Source: Smallanthus sonchifolius (Eukaryota > Streptophyta > Magnoliopsida > Asterales > Asteraceae). From it: a stretch of DNA of 64,000 bases. The position numbers and the translations under genes are program-made. Of the stretch, positions 10,131 to 21,630 are shown in pieces. The notes below the pieces were generated by a model, which saw only the letters and a program-made list of their open reading frames with translations, searched no databases and had not been told where the DNA came from. Position 1 is the stretch's first letter, and each line of letters opens with the position of its first letter. The DNA lies in assembly GCA_023525975.1 (NCBI GenBank), contig CM042018.1, positions 105,888,001 to 105,952,000 on the forward strand. Direction: 5' to 3'.

Positions 10131-11964
10131 TATATATATATATATAGGGAGCCATTCAACTAAGAACCAAATAAATGTTAAGAACTAAGAGAACCATTAC
10201 CCACCACCAATCATATTTTTTTTATTTTTTTCATTTTTCTAGAAAATCATAGGGGCATTATGGTACTTTTTCAAATTGGATTTTTGTTAGTGGGTTAATT
10301 TATGAATCATCACTAACCGCTTTCTAACGGTTACTTGTTTTTTTTTTTTTTATTCTTTTGCAATGTTTTCTCAATCAATTAAAACCTTTCGAAATGATTT
10401 AATTAAATGCATGCACCACTTCTCAAATGCATATGCATGTCTAAATTCTAACGCATATTTTACATGCAATGTTTTGCAAATGCAATAATGCTCATGTGTA
10501 ATCCAAATACAAATTAGTATTGCATGTATACACTAAAAAATTCACTTTAAGAGTTAAATATGGTCATAAACATTCAAAAGATACATGTATTGCTTGGCAT
10601 TTTGCCAAAACCCATTTCATCAACATAATTCCTTTGTACTTTGTCTGATCCATGTATTGCTTAGCATATCAGTTTGGACTGGGTGTGGTCCGTGCTCGGA
10701 TTAGAGGAAGCTTCTTTGATGCATAATTCTCTTATTTTTTCTTGGCTTACTTTTACTTGAGGTTGCATTTTCTTTAATTCTTTTAAGCATTATCTGCATC
10801 CCTTTCTTGCTCGTGTTTTTCTAACTCATTTTCCCTCTTCTATTTTTCATTTTCAATTGATCACCTGCACGATAATAAAGTGTTAGTATATGATAATTAC
10901 AGTATAACTGTTAGTATATGTGATATATGGTGACTAAATAGGAACCTTGTTTGTTGTTTTAGCAAACTATAATGGTAAAATCTACATTCAAGATATTGCA
11001 ATGAAAAATTATTAGAGTATTTTTACCTGGTGCAGAATCCTTGGTGATCCTTTCTTCAAGTTTTAGAATTGATATCTGCTTGAAATGTCCGTTAATCTTA
11101 GTCGCCATTGTTAGTCAAAATATAAAAAAATAATAATAATCAAAATTCATTCGTATCGAACGCATTTTTGAATGTATTACCTCATGCGGTACCCAATTTC
11201 CTTTCATCAAGCACAAGTGGCGTTTCCTCTTCTTGAAACCCTAAAAATCAAAATCGGCTCTATTGCTATCACTAGCTTTTCTATAACCACGTCTGTATCA
11301 TTCAATCGCAAAAAAAATATTTACCTGTTCGTAATATCCTCAATCGCCGGATATTTTGAAACCCTAGCCAAAAATCGGCTGTGACACGAAGATTTGTAGT
11401 TCGCTTTCTTCTCTCTTGATGAAATAGAGAACTAATTTTGGTTCGATATTGTCGATTCTTGTGAATAGAACAGGGACACACACGATCGGTGACTTTCATG
11501 TTCTAATTGGGGTCTAAGAGGGGGATTTCCGACTTGAATAACGGTAGTAGAGAGTGGTAGCAACAAACGACGTTTTGTGTAGGTGGAGGAACCATCTCTT
11601 TTGGATGCAAGATACATGTTAGGATAGGGGCAGCAACTGCTAGGTGGTATCAGAAGGGTTATAGAGATGACAGAGAGAGGGAAGATGTGGGTTGAGGGAT
11701 TTACGGATGAGAGATAATGAGTGTAACATTCCTGATTTTTATTATTCATATTTCAATCCAATGTAATGCAATTTCGAATTCAATACTCGTGCACTGTCTC
11801 ATTTATTTTCTCGTCGTAAATTAAATGCAATGATTCTATACAAATTCGCAAATTTTACTCGGTTATATACATTTAAACACTATACAAGAAACTATTTTAT
11901 TCAAACATATCAAATCTGAAAAGTCAAGGACTAAAGTTGAAAAATGTCAAGAAACCCTAGTCTA

Positions 11965-12089
11965 GCACGGTCGTGCTTCGTTCTGGCACGGTCGCGCCAA
12001 GTGCCTCGGCACGATCGCGCGACTGGTCCTGGAACGATCGCGCCCGGTGCCTAGGCACGGTCACGCCTCTCTTGGGCACGGTCGCGCCT
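11965..12089. repeat. Array of the interrupted palindrome GCACGGTCGTGC, part 1
   Basis: Six variants (GCACGGTCGTGC, GCACGGTCGCGC, GCACGATCGCGC and others) occur at about 20-27-bp spacing, separated by unrelated spacers. The arms GCACG/CGTGC pair around a 2-base centre. It lies in the outer solo LTR; part 2 is at 15618-15900. Confidence 0.85.
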
Positions 12090-13123
12090 GCGTAACAGTT
12101 GAAACGTAAATGCAGTTTAATCACCCAATCATTTGAAATCCGTAACAGTCGTCCGTTTCTTCTCCCCTTAACGAATGAATCAACTATCGAATTCCTCAAA
12201 CGTCTCAGTTCATATTACCAATTTTGAAAAACTCTCTCAATGTCACACCCCGACCGATGGCGGAATCATCGAGGCGGACAATGAAATGATTGTTCATAAG
12301 CACATGATCTACTAAGGTTGCATAATTCATTAATAAGATTTAAATACCAAATATCCAAATACAATTCAAGTTACAACACCCTATTCTAGAATATTACACA
12401 TAATTATTTTACTAGGTCCAAAAGCCTTAGGTGTAGCACCTTCAACACATAGTCACACAATCACTTATCTTCACCTGAAACGTAATCCAAAACAAGTGTC
12501 AACTACGAGAGTTGGTGAGTTTACATATGTTTAAATAAAGTAAAAGTTTTAGTTAAAAATGTTTATACAATTCATAGTTTGACATGGTATGATATGGCAT
12601 AATGTGGAGAATTCACTATATGTATACCAATTGTAAGCATGTAATTATGTATATAAGCATAAAGGTTTAACGTGATAGGCATAGCATACCGCTACCCTAA
12701 AAGTGATAGGCATGGAATCAAGACTATGTGGGTTACACATAATTTAAACCATCCTAAAAGTATTCATAGCATAACAAGTGATCAAGCACAAAAGCACAAT
12801 AATCTACACATGTAAACACAAGTTGAATTGTATGTAAGTAAGCACAGATTACGTTTCACCCCAAAATGTATAAAAATGTAAATAGGGGATATGTAACTCA
12901 CCTTGCAAGCGGGTATTTGTCCACGCGTGAGGGTGATAAGTATGTTGAAGTCTAAGCACAATGAAACCCTATGAAGATGAATGGGTATTATTGTATGTTT
13001 ATATGTATGTGCGTATTCGTATTTAAATGAGTATATGTTTTATAATAATATCCTTAATATTTATTTGTATAAAATGTGGTAGGAATATGATAATGGTTTT
13101 GTAAAACTTTAACTTTTAAAAAT

Positions 13124-13144
13124 ATATATATATATATATATATA
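13124..13144. repeat. (TA)n microsatellite inside the inner solo LTR
   Basis: Simple TA repeat of about 20 bases. Unlike the other TA tracts it has no element end beside it. Confidence 0.8.
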
Positions 13145-13730
13145 TTGTTTAAATATTACATTCTTAAATAGTTAATCATTATGTTTAATGTATTTAAACG
13201 ATAATAATAAATAAAAAGATAAGTCTTTATTTGACTAGTTATGTTGATATTTTGTATATTAAAATTTATTTTAATAAGTTTATTAAAAAAGAAAAACATT
13301 GCTAGAGTTTATATAAAGAAAATGAGACATTTTATATATTAAATGTATTTTATTAAGTTTATAAAAATGTTACAAGAGTTATAAAAATATAGGACATTTT
13401 ATATAAATATGTATTTAAATAAGTTTATAAAAGTATTATAAGATTTATAGAAATATAAGATATTTTATATATAAAAACGTATTTAAATAATATTACAAGT
13501 TTTATAAAAATATAAGGTATTTTATATATATAAATGTATTTAAATGATATTACAAGATTTATAAAAATGGAATAGTTTATGGATTAAAAAGATTGTTTAA
13601 TCGGTTTCAAAATAAACGAACGATCAAACCGACTCGTTTTAGTCTTTAGTGTATAAAAATGTTATTAAAATAAATTAAGAAAATTAAATAAAATAAAAAA
13701 ATCACGACAGGAGCAAAATGGGGTTGGGCC

Positions 13731-13797
13731 GTAGGCCACCCGGATCGAACCCGCGACCTGTGATACAAACACACACACGCATAACCAGCCGGGCTAC
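13731..13797 (-). other. tRNA-like sequence within the LTR
   Basis: On the minus strand there is a box-A-like TAGCCCGGCTGGTTATG (13780-13796) and an exact box B GGTTCGATCC (13742-13751), with GTAGGCC/GGCCTAC-like ends. The anticodon region is a TG/GT repeat, so no functional tRNA is expected. It may be a Pol III promoter relic or a SINE head fixed inside the LTR. Confidence 0.5.
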
Positions 13798-15617
13798 TGC
13801 CCATCGCTGGTTATGTGGGTGTAGTTTAATTGATATACACACAAGCAAAACTGGTCGCTGGTCCTCGGCAACCGGCAAACCGTGTCCGAGGACATTGGTT
13901 TGCCCGGCAATCGATGGATTTAAGCCGCGATTTGGATTAGGGTAGTTTGCCAAAGGGTAACAGAAGGCAATTGAATGGATTTGAGGTACCTCTTTGGTCG
14001 CGAAGGGTCTGGTCGGCAAGCTTTTTGTCCGAAAATACCAAGATAGTGATCTCGAGTTCCAGAGGGAGTTAGGCCGTCAGTAGGGGCGGTATAGCTTCGC
14101 ACAGAAGAGACGAACACGATGGTGGTTTCAATTTGAAGTGAGAGCAGGTGGAGGAGGGTGGGCGAGCTCGTGCAGGTCTGTAGATGGTCATTTAAAGCCG
14201 AGCTCGATCCTTATATTAAAACACGAAATTGAGTATGTCCAGACACTCGTATGGACGAGACGAATCTGTCGAGACCTCTTGCAGGCGTGGAGGTTGACTG
14301 TCGGGGCTGTATTAGAGGCGTGGACTTTCGGCCATAGACACAATCAGGCTTTCCGTATGATTAATCGACAAATTGGTCGGGGGCTCTTGTTCGCGTGGGA
14401 GAGACGAAGCCAGAGAGACCACTTTCGGCTGTCGAGGTGAAGGGAACAGCCCTGTCGGGGTGTTCGCCGGAGAAAGCCTTTGACCGCCGGACTATTGTTG
14501 GGGGTAACCGGAAATACGAATCGAGGTTTGGCAAAAATGGTCCCTGGAGTTTGTTTTGTCCAGAAACAGCCCCTCAAACGATTTTAGTTTTAAAACCTTC
14601 TAGTTTAGTTAATTACAAAACGAACCCTAAACTTTTTATTAAATAAATTAATTTAATTTCTTTTAAATCTATTTATATTTTATAAATTTATTTTCATTAT
14701 TATTATTATAAATAACTTTTATAAAAAGATTATTTGTATTATTTAAATGAGTTATGAAATTTTTAAATCTAGATTTTTATATAAAATTTTATATTAGTTT
14801 TAAAATTTATAAATTTCTAATTAGTTTAAATCCATAAAATAAAATACCTATTTGTATAAAACCAAATAAAACTTAAGCATACAAAGTTTTATAAAACTTA
14901 TGTTTTTATTTAAAATCAATCATTTTGAATGGTTAATAAAATTGAAAACCATTGATTTATTTATATAAATTATTTAATTTAATAACATAATTTATATAGT
15001 TTATAACCTTCAAATATTTTTTTAAAAATTAAAAATTCCTAAATTGAAATTTGCCAATACACCGATTTGTATAAATTTGATTAAATATACGTGTATATGT
15101 TTTGAAATAAAATGTTAATATTTACACGATAAATTTCGCAACGAAAATCTTTGAAATGTCACACTCAAGCTCTCCAAGAAACAAAAATCCGTTGTTCGAT
15201 CCAAATCCTCTCAATCCAGCAGCAGAAACTCGATACTCAATCATCCCTGAAGTTCCCAGGCTATTTGGATTGGCCGGAGTTGCAGTAAAGATCGCCGGAA
15301 CTCAAACCGTCGACGCCGAAACTCCTTCTTGCCGATCTCTATCAATCCTTTACTGTTTCGGGTAATTGAAATCATTTATTTCAGTTAATTAGTCTCTATA
15401 TCGAAAGCCCCATAATAATTTAGGCTTCCATCATAGAATTTCCCCCGAATCAGAATCGATGTCTTTATTTAAAATAATTTAATCGAATCCTCTGTTAAAA
15501 ATGTTTTTAATACAATTAAAATATCCCAAAAGACTCGTAATAACCCATTAATCAAAGGCCCTAACAATTCCAGCGTTTAAAATTCAAGCATTTGTCATTT
15601 CGTGTCTGATTTGGAAG

Positions 15618-15900
15618 AGACACGGTCGCGCTAATCATCTAGCGCGGCCGTGCCTCATGTAGCGCGGTCGTGTCGAATAGCGGCGCGGTCGTGTTCTCCT
15701 GTCCAGACCTTGTCATGCCCTCTGGGCTAGTCTCTGTTGTGTCTAAAGATCATAGACACGACCGTGCCGCGCCAAGGCACGGTCGTGCTTGTTGACTTGT
15801 CTAGATTGTGTTCTTGTTGATCAACCCGGTCGCGCCCAGACTAGCGCGGTCGCGCCCGTGGCTTGAGCACGATCGTGCCCTTCCGAGGCACGGTCGTGTG
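15618..15900. repeat. Array of the interrupted palindrome GCACGGTCGTGC, part 2
   Basis: About ten variants (CACGGTCGCGC, GCGCGGTCGTG, GCACGATCGTGC, CACGACCGTGCC and others) occur on both strands. It is in the outer solo LTR, about 800 bases from part 1 once the nested LTR is removed. Confidence 0.85.
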
Positions 15901-17279
15901 TGACTCAGAAACTTTAACAAAATTATAATTTTATATTTTTCAATCAATAAATGTCTCAAATTTTATAAAAATATGTTTTCTGTATTTGAAGAGATAAATA
16001 TTATTTAAAAGTTTATTTAAAAATTTATGAAAATTAAATTCATATTTACTATCTTACACTTAAATGATATTTTAAATAATTAAGTTACAAAATTTATAAA
16101 TAAATAAGATAATGATTATTTATTTAATTTACATTTTAAATCAAAATCATTTATTTATTTATACTTAATTACAATTAATATTTACATTATTTCATAAACT
16201 ATAATTATATAATTATTCAATTCAAACCTAATTAAATAGTTTCAAAAATATTTTACTTCAAACCCTATATATTTTATTCAATACTTTTTAAATACAAATC
16301 AATAGTTTTATACACAAATTCAACTTTCATTTTAGACATAAACCTTATGCATCTATTTGATACAACATACATTACTCTTTAGGTTGATTTGTGCACTTGA
16401 GGATCTTTATTTTTCTAGCTATTATCCTTATTCGCTACACTTCCATACCAAGTGAGTATTCACAACCCCTTTTACTCTTTTACACTTTTGGGGTGGAACA
16501 TGAATTCTATACTCATTACACATTACACATTTACATTTACACAAACAACACAAGTGCAAAAATCCTATTTACATACATGTGTGCAAAATTTGAGCTTTGT
16601 GCCCGAGTGCTAGGTGTGCTAACCTTTGTATGCTCTTATGTGCAATCATTAACTATACAAGCCGACGGTTTTCAATGATGGATCTATTGAGTCTGACAAA
16701 CCCACCCATGGTACGCGGTGATTGAAACCGACAACACAATTTTTGCATGCTAGTTACAAGGTTTGATTGTACATTTGGTTACACAATAGCTACTCCCCAT
16801 AAATGCCTTATTTTATCATGTTTTGTAAAGGATTTGTTTTCAACTATATGCTATCTACATACAACTGTGTTATACTCACCAACTTTTTAGTTGACTTTAT
16901 TTTATTCATGTTTCAAGCCCCAATATGTGAGATTGATTCAAGACGTGTTCAACATAGGATTTGGACTTAGCAATTTAAATCAAGAACTTTATGAATTGTT
17001 TTATGTTTCTTGTTTGAATTTGGTTTGTACTTGGATTATTTGTAATGGAAATTTAACTTTAATATATTTCAATTTAGTCAACCATGTGCTATGAACAGTC
17101 TTACATGTCCCGCCCCGATGATTCCGCCATCGGTCGGGGTGTGACAATGAGTGTTGTAAAATACCTATAATACCCTTTTATTTGTTTTTTTACTACTGTA
17201 CAATTAATAAAGCTTGGTATACAATAGAAGATGTAGTTCTCTTTGGTTTTCACCATAATAATGGTTCTTAAAAGAATGC

Positions 17280-17282
<3 letters not shown>

Positions 17283-17351
<69 letters not shown>
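17283..17351. repeat. (TA)n tract between elements B and C
   Basis: About 69 bases of uninterrupted TA repeat. Confidence 0.9.
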
Positions 17352-17358
<7 letters not shown>

Positions 17359-18422
17359 AATAATAAAGCCCCTCTCTCCTCTCTCTCTCTCTCAAACCTG
17401 ATACCCACCACCAAACACCACCACCACCAACCGACCGCCGCACAACCCCCTCCTCCGATCTGAGCACCACCACCGCCATAAACCACCCTCCCTTTACCCA
17501 CTCAGACCCATCATCTACATCGCCACCGCCACCACCACCACCTGCCACCACCCTCCACCAACGACAACCACCGCCACACACAACCACCACCTGCAACTGC
17601 CACCACCCTCTAGCATCTCCTCCGTCATTCATCGTCAAATTTAAATTTAGAAACCTAAACCCATCATCTCCAATCCAACACCACCTAATACCATCATACA
17701 AAGGACAACAATTGGAGCAAAATCAGTTAAATTCTTAAACCAATTGAACTTGAACAGCAAAATTAAGATTTTCAATTTTTAGCTAATGAAACATTTTCCC
17801 CAAAAGTTCCTGATCAACAAAAAGCAAACCTATCCTACCGATTCTCTACAATTTAACAAATTTCAAGCTAAAACCCTCTAACTGAGAATGGAGTACCGAC
17901 TAACCCACATATGTCGTCTTTTTGGCTCACATTCGTAACCTCCATAGCACCTGAAATTGGAGCCTTGCCGACACTAAAGGAACCACCGTGGTTAGTCTTA
18001 GCAACCGTTTCGCGCACAAAATCATTAACCCGGAGGTCCGATAGCAGGGGACTATACCGGTTGTCGCCTCTAGGCTTCCTGAAAACCCTCAGACTGTTCG
18101 ATTTTGGAGTTCTGGCATTCAAACAGCCTTCCATCTTTGACGCATGTGGCGTACTTTGACCCCCGGCAGAGGAATTGATCTCACAAAAGGGATTAGGAGA
18201 TGAACTAAGCATGGATCAGGAGGAATTGGCGGTGGAGAGGGGGGCGAGGGACGGTCTTAAAGGGAGGGTGGTTTATGGCGGTGGTGATGCTAGGGCGGTG
18301 GCGGTGCTCAGATCGGAGGAGGGGGTTGTGCGGTGGTCAGCCGGTGGTGGTGGTGGTGTTTGACGGTGGTGGGCATCAGGTTTGAGAGAGAGAGAGAGAG
18401 AGGGGCTTTATTATTTATGTTT
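17352..18422. mobile_element. (TA)n-bounded element C with ~150-bp inverted ends
   Basis: Left end: ACATAAATAATAAAGCCCC, a CT microsatellite, then CAAACCTGATACCCACCACC. The right end is the reverse complement of the same order (CATAAATAATAAAGCCCC, CT run, CAAACCTGATGCCCACCACC, CCGATCTGAGCACC, CCATAAACCACCCTCCC). The inverted ends are about 150 bases, CCACC-rich, and the whole is about 1.07 kb. The interior (about 17700-18190) is less repetitive and contains a minus-strand open frame at 18212-17868. Confidence 0.75.
17868..18212 (-). CDS. Unrecognised 114-aa open frame inside element C
   Basis: It begins MLSSSPNPFCEINSSAGGQS and contains NSLRVFRKPRGDNRYSP and VNDFVRETVAKTN. It is Ser/Arg/Asn-mixed and has no low-complexity bias, unlike the surrounding CCACC-rich ends. 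I recognise no domain. It may be a fragment of a host gene captured by the element, or chance. No promoter is evident and it lies wholly between the inverted ends. Confidence 0.3.
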   Translation of the reverse strand: MLSSSPNPFCEINSSAGGQSTPHASKMEGCLNARTPKSNSLRVFRKPRGDNRYSPLLSDLRVNDFVRETVAKTNHGGSFSVGKAPISGAMEVTNVSQKDDICGLVGTPFSVRGF

Positions 18423-18441
18423 TATATATATATATATATAT
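18423..18441. repeat. (TA)n tract between elements C and D
   Basis: About 19 bases of TA repeat. Confidence 0.85.
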
Positions 18442-18889
18442 TAATATTTTGAAAACCCATGTGGGTTAATAAAACTATGAAAACCCATTCTAAACCACAA
18501 GTTGTATTAATTCATTTTGTTTGTGTGGTTGAGATTAAATGTGAATAAAAAGAAGGGCAATGTGGTCATTTTACTTTTCTAAATATATTTTCTACTTTTT
18601 AAAAAGTCAACCAATCACTTCAACAATCTCTTTCCTACCTTAAAAAATAATCCTATTAACTTTTTTTTTAATTTCAACTAAAAAATATCAACAAATAATT
18701 GATCTTATTTTTTTTAATAAAACCCAAAAATTAAACTTTTATAAAAAAGTGAGATTTTTTAAACGACATTTCTTTTAAACAAGATTTTTTTGTTAAAACA
18801 TGACATTTTTAAATTCTAGATTTTCTAAAATGGAGATTTTCTCTTAAACGGGATTCTTTTAAACAAGATATTTTTTTAAACGAGACCGT

Positions 18890-19260
18890 GTTACATATAT
18901 GTAACCAGTAACAAAATGTTACATATTCAGACCCAAAATGTTACATATATGTAACCAGTAGCAAAATGTTACATATTTAGTTAGCAAATGTTAGATGTGT
19001 TACTATGATTGTAAAATATTTAGATAACAATGTTACATATGTAAAAGGTCAATAATAAAAACAAGAGTTTTTTTTAATTAAAAATGTGGGTTTTTGATTA
19101 AAAACAAGAGTTTATCTGTTGAGCTCCGTATAGTTTATCCGTTGCGGTGGACAGAGTGCAGATGTGTGGCAGTGTTCGACAAAAAATGTTACATATGTAA
19201 CTAGGATTGTTACATATATAACTATGATTGTTACATATTTAACTAGGATTGTTAAATATG
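18890..19260. repeat. Array of GTTACATATRTAAC palindromes, part 1
   Basis: Repeated TGTTACATAT(A)TGTAAC blocks, often followed by CAGTAGCAAAATGTTACAT or CTAGGATTGTTACATAT. It lies in element D; part 2 is at 19836-19960, and a single copy lies in element E at about 21360. Confidence 0.75.
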
Positions 19261-19578
19261 TTTTTTTTGGAACGACATGATTGTTAAATATGAGACATAA
19301 TATTATATAATTATAACATGGTATTTCAGCATCGATAGACCTTTTAGTTTACCATTCTATAAATAAGAAAAGACTATATTCAAAGTTTGAAAGTAAAATA
19401 GGAATTCATGCATTCTCAAAAAACAAAAAAATTAAGAACAAAATTATGAAAGTAACTTTTGTAAATTTTGAAACCAGATAATATCATGAATCGGTAATAA
19501 TAAAAACATGATATGTATATAGAAAAGTAGGATATTAAACTATATGAAAAAAATTGTACGGACAAATCAGATTTAGTT

Positions 19579-19827
19579 ATGAGCAACAACAATTGTAAGC
19601 TTTTCCTAGTGGTGAAACCTGATATGCCTAGCAATGAATACTTCGATCCTCTTCTGGAACTCCTCGTTGCTCGGTTCGTGGACTACGTCTTCCTCCACCG
19701 GAGTATCAACTTTTCACCGTCCGATTTCTGTCTCCGATCGCGTGAGCTCGCCGTAAAGTTTATCCGGCGCCAGAAAACACTATTTCTTCATCATATTATG
19801 CGAGAAGAAGAAACATTCATCTGTTAA
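19579..19827 (+). CDS. Unrecognised 82-aa coding-like frame in element D
   Basis: It begins MSNNNCKLFLVVKPDMPSNE and includes YFDPLLELLVARFVDYVFLH, SPSDFCLRSRELAVKF. Its third positions are GC-richer than the flanking DNA, which is why it stands out. No domain is recognised. It sits between the two palindrome arrays and could be a captured exon. Confidence 0.3.
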   Translation: MSNNNCKLFLVVKPDMPSNEYFDPLLELLVARFVDYVFLHRSINFSPSDFCLRSRELAVKFIRRQKTLFLHHIMREEETFIC

Positions 19828-19835
19828 CATTATGT

Positions 19836-19960
19836 AACTATCAAAATGTTACATATGTAACTAGGATTGTTACATATTTAGCTAGCAAATGTTACATATG
19901 TAGCTATGATTGTTATATATTTAGCTAGCAAATGTTACATATGTAGCTAACGAAAGAGAG
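19836..19960. repeat. Array of GTTACATATRTAAC palindromes, part 2
   Basis: Three to four copies of TGTTACATATGTAACTA / TTTAGCTAGCAAATGTTACA. It mirrors part 1 across the coding-like segment. Confidence 0.75.
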
Positions 19961-21058
19961 TTGGAAGCTGGATTAACATATGTAGCTAACAAAGAAAAAC
20001 TCAATAAAGAATAAGAGAAATTAAAGAATATCACAGGAACTAACCTACAAGATTAACATAAAAAATAAAAATCACAAGAACTAACCAAAATTAATATGAA
20101 AAGCCCTAATCCAAAATCAAACAAATTGTTAACCATTATTACGAAGTACAAAAAATGTATCAACTGACGAAAATAATTATTTTAACCTCTATTTGATGTA
20201 AATCATATTCAATAATTGTCAAATTAATGTATATAGATTTAAAAAAATCCAATCGAGAAACAAAAACTCACCAAAAAAATCCATTTGTAGCTTTTCATTG
20301 CATTTTGTCCCATCCTAACATGAACTTCTGATAATTACACTGTAACTGATGCTCCAAATCCCCATTACTTGGCATTTGATTAAAGCTTCAAGTTCTAGCT
20401 TTATACTCCAAAGTTTCAAGCTTCATAACTTGATTTCCACACCAACAAAAAAGGTTCACTCCCTATTAATATTATAACTTGATTTACACATGAGATCTGA
20501 AAACTTTATAAAGATTTAAAAAAAATTCAATCGAGAAACAAAAAACAAACAAGAGTTCATATCAGATCTGAAAACTTTATATAGATTTAAAAAAAAATTT
20601 CAATCAAGAAACAAAAAACCTAGTTTCATTCTCCTATTAATATTAGCCCCAAAATCAAAACCAAAAACTTATTACTCATTGTAACGACCCTCCACCTTCG
20701 TATGGCGGCAAGCGGATTCTCCGACCATGACCCTCTACTTTCGTATGGCGGTCTTTGGACGCACTCCATGGCATAGGGACGATGGCTATCGGTATTGAAC
20801 GTCTATTTCATTTTGAAAATGGAAGTTGGATCTGAAATCTTTAGAGAGAAAAACATGAGAGAGAGAGAGAACATGGATCTTGAAGATTTTAGAGGTTTTT
20901 TTAAAATAAAAGAGTGATAGAGAGAGAATGTAATGACAAGAGGTGAGAGAAAATCCATGGGAAAAATACTATTATGCCCTTCATGCTAAAAACAAAAAAT
21001 TGTTGAAAAATTAGACGTGGCAACATATTGGCCACGTGATGAATTTTCATGGTTTTTA

Positions 21059-21060
<2 letters not shown>

Positions 21061-21129
<69 letters not shown>
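21061..21129. repeat. (TA)n tract between elements D and E
   Basis: About 69 bases of TA repeat. Confidence 0.9.
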
Positions 21130-21132
<3 letters not shown>

Positions 21133-21549
21133 GATAAATATTTTGAAAACCCACTTGAGTTGTGAAAACATTTGAAAACTCTCCAAAAAAACGTGTTTTT
21201 ACATGTTTAAAAAAAAATTGGAAATCATTCTAACCAACTTTTATAAGATTTTCGTCAAAAAAAAATAAAATAAAAAAAGCCGAGCCAATTTTTATAAAAA
21301 AAATGGACAAAAATCCCCGTTTTTTATGTAAAAAATCGTGTTACTTAAGTAACACAACATGTTACATATGTAAAACAACTGGGCAGAATTTAAAATTTAT
21401 AAAAACATCTGGTCGGTGCTTTTTTGATTTTTTTTATAAAAAGTTTTGAAATTATATATAAAAACTTTTCAAAAAAAAACCTTGTAAAAACCCATTTTTT
21501 AGAGGTTTTCAATGTTTTCACAACTTGACGGGTTTTCATCCTATACATT

Positions 21550-21552
<3 letters not shown>
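21130..21552. mobile_element. (TA)n-bounded element E with ~70-bp inverted ends
   Basis: Left: GGGGATAAATATTTTGAAAA, then CCCACTTGAGTTGTGAAAAC. Right, reverse complemented: GGGAATGTATAGGATGAAAA, then CCCGTCAAGTTGTGAAAACA. The ends can be paired over about 70 bases. It is 423 bp and non-coding. Confidence 0.8.

Positions 21553-21626
<74 letters not shown>
21553..21626. repeat. (TA)n tract between element E and right arm of A
   Basis: About 74 bases of TA repeat. Confidence 0.9.

Positions 21627-21630
<4 letters not shown>

Larger units (their letters stand above)
12241..15163 (-). mobile_element. Inner solo LTR nested in the outer one, opposite orientation
   Basis: On plus it runs TGTCACACCCCGACCGATGG ... 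GAAATGTCACA and is flanked by CTCAA (12236-12240 and 15164-15168), a 5-bp target duplication. The first ~75 bases are the reverse complement of the end of the outer LTR (17149 backwards), so the two are related LTRs in opposite orientation. Length is 2923 bp with no gag or pol. Middle and right portions are AT-rich with a GC-rich block at about 13700-14540. It carries a tRNA-like stretch at 13731-13797 and the conserved hairpin at 12500-12514. Confidence 0.82.
11724..17149 (+). mobile_element. Outer solo LTR (chromoviral Ty3/gypsy type)
   Basis: Starts TGTAACATTCCTG, ends CGGTCGGGGTGTGACA, and is flanked by ATGAG (11719-11723 and 17150-17154), a 5-bp target duplication. No internal retrotransposon domains are present. 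With the nested LTR removed it is about 2.5 kb, consistent with a solo LTR made by LTR-LTR recombination. Orientation (+) is set by the GGGGTGTGACA end, which matches the 3' end of the LTR at 47273-50572 read on its coding strand. It contains two palindrome arrays (11965-12089 and 15618-15900) and a conserved hairpin at 16880-16893. Confidence 0.8.
10147..17282. mobile_element. (TA)n-bounded element B, carrying two nested solo LTRs
   Basis: Left end after (TA)n: GGGAGCCATTCAACTAAGAA. Right end reverse complement: GGGGCATTCTTTTAAGAACC, then GGTGAAAACCAAAGAGAAC. The left end has the matching AAGAACTAAGAGAACC. Both ends therefore share a short GGG(G)...AAGAACC...AGAGAAC pattern, also seen at the ends of element F (33589-33965). 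Without the solo LTR insertion (11724-17149 plus target duplication) B is about 1.7 kb. Its remaining interior (10200-11723, 17155-17282) has no recognisable gene; 11150-11480 has GC-richer, leader-like sequence that might be captured from a host gene. Confidence 0.65.
18442..21060. mobile_element. (TA)n-bounded element D
   Basis: Left end: AATATTTTGAAAACCCATG, very like the left end of element E (AATATTTTGAAAACCCACTT). The right end, reverse complemented, is TCTAAAAACCATGAAAATTC, a weaker match. The interior has two arrays of GTTACATATGTAAC-like palindromes (18890-19260, 19836-19960), a GC-rich coding-like segment (19579-19827), and a short duplication ACCCTCCACCTTCGTATGGCGG / ACCCTCTACTTTCGTATGGCGG at about 20687-20750. 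No transposase was recognised. Confidence 0.5.

Noticed and set aside
11957..12100. A CRISPR-like array (short repeats with unique spacers)
   Set aside because: Eukaryotic LTR context, repeats only 12-14 bp and degenerate, no cas genes.
13731..13797. A functional tRNA gene
   Set aside because: Boxes A and B are good but the anticodon arm is a GT repeat; the same applies to the other tRNA-like stretches listed.
12241..17149. A 4.9-kb TIR transposon ending TGTCACACCCCGACC / GGTCGGGGTGTGACA
   Set aside because: Target duplications assign the two ends to different solo LTRs (CTCAA for 12241-15163, ATGAG for 11724-17149).
17101..17701. Open frames running through (TA)n tracts (Tyr-Ile repeats) and the Val/Gly-rich frame beside them
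   Set aside because: Artefacts of microsatellite and CCACC-repeat translation; same at 20986-21186 and 33496-33717.
20687..20750. Start of another chromoviral LTR (TGTAACGACCCTCC...)
   Set aside because: Resembles the LTR edge only over a short stretch and has no partner end or target duplication.
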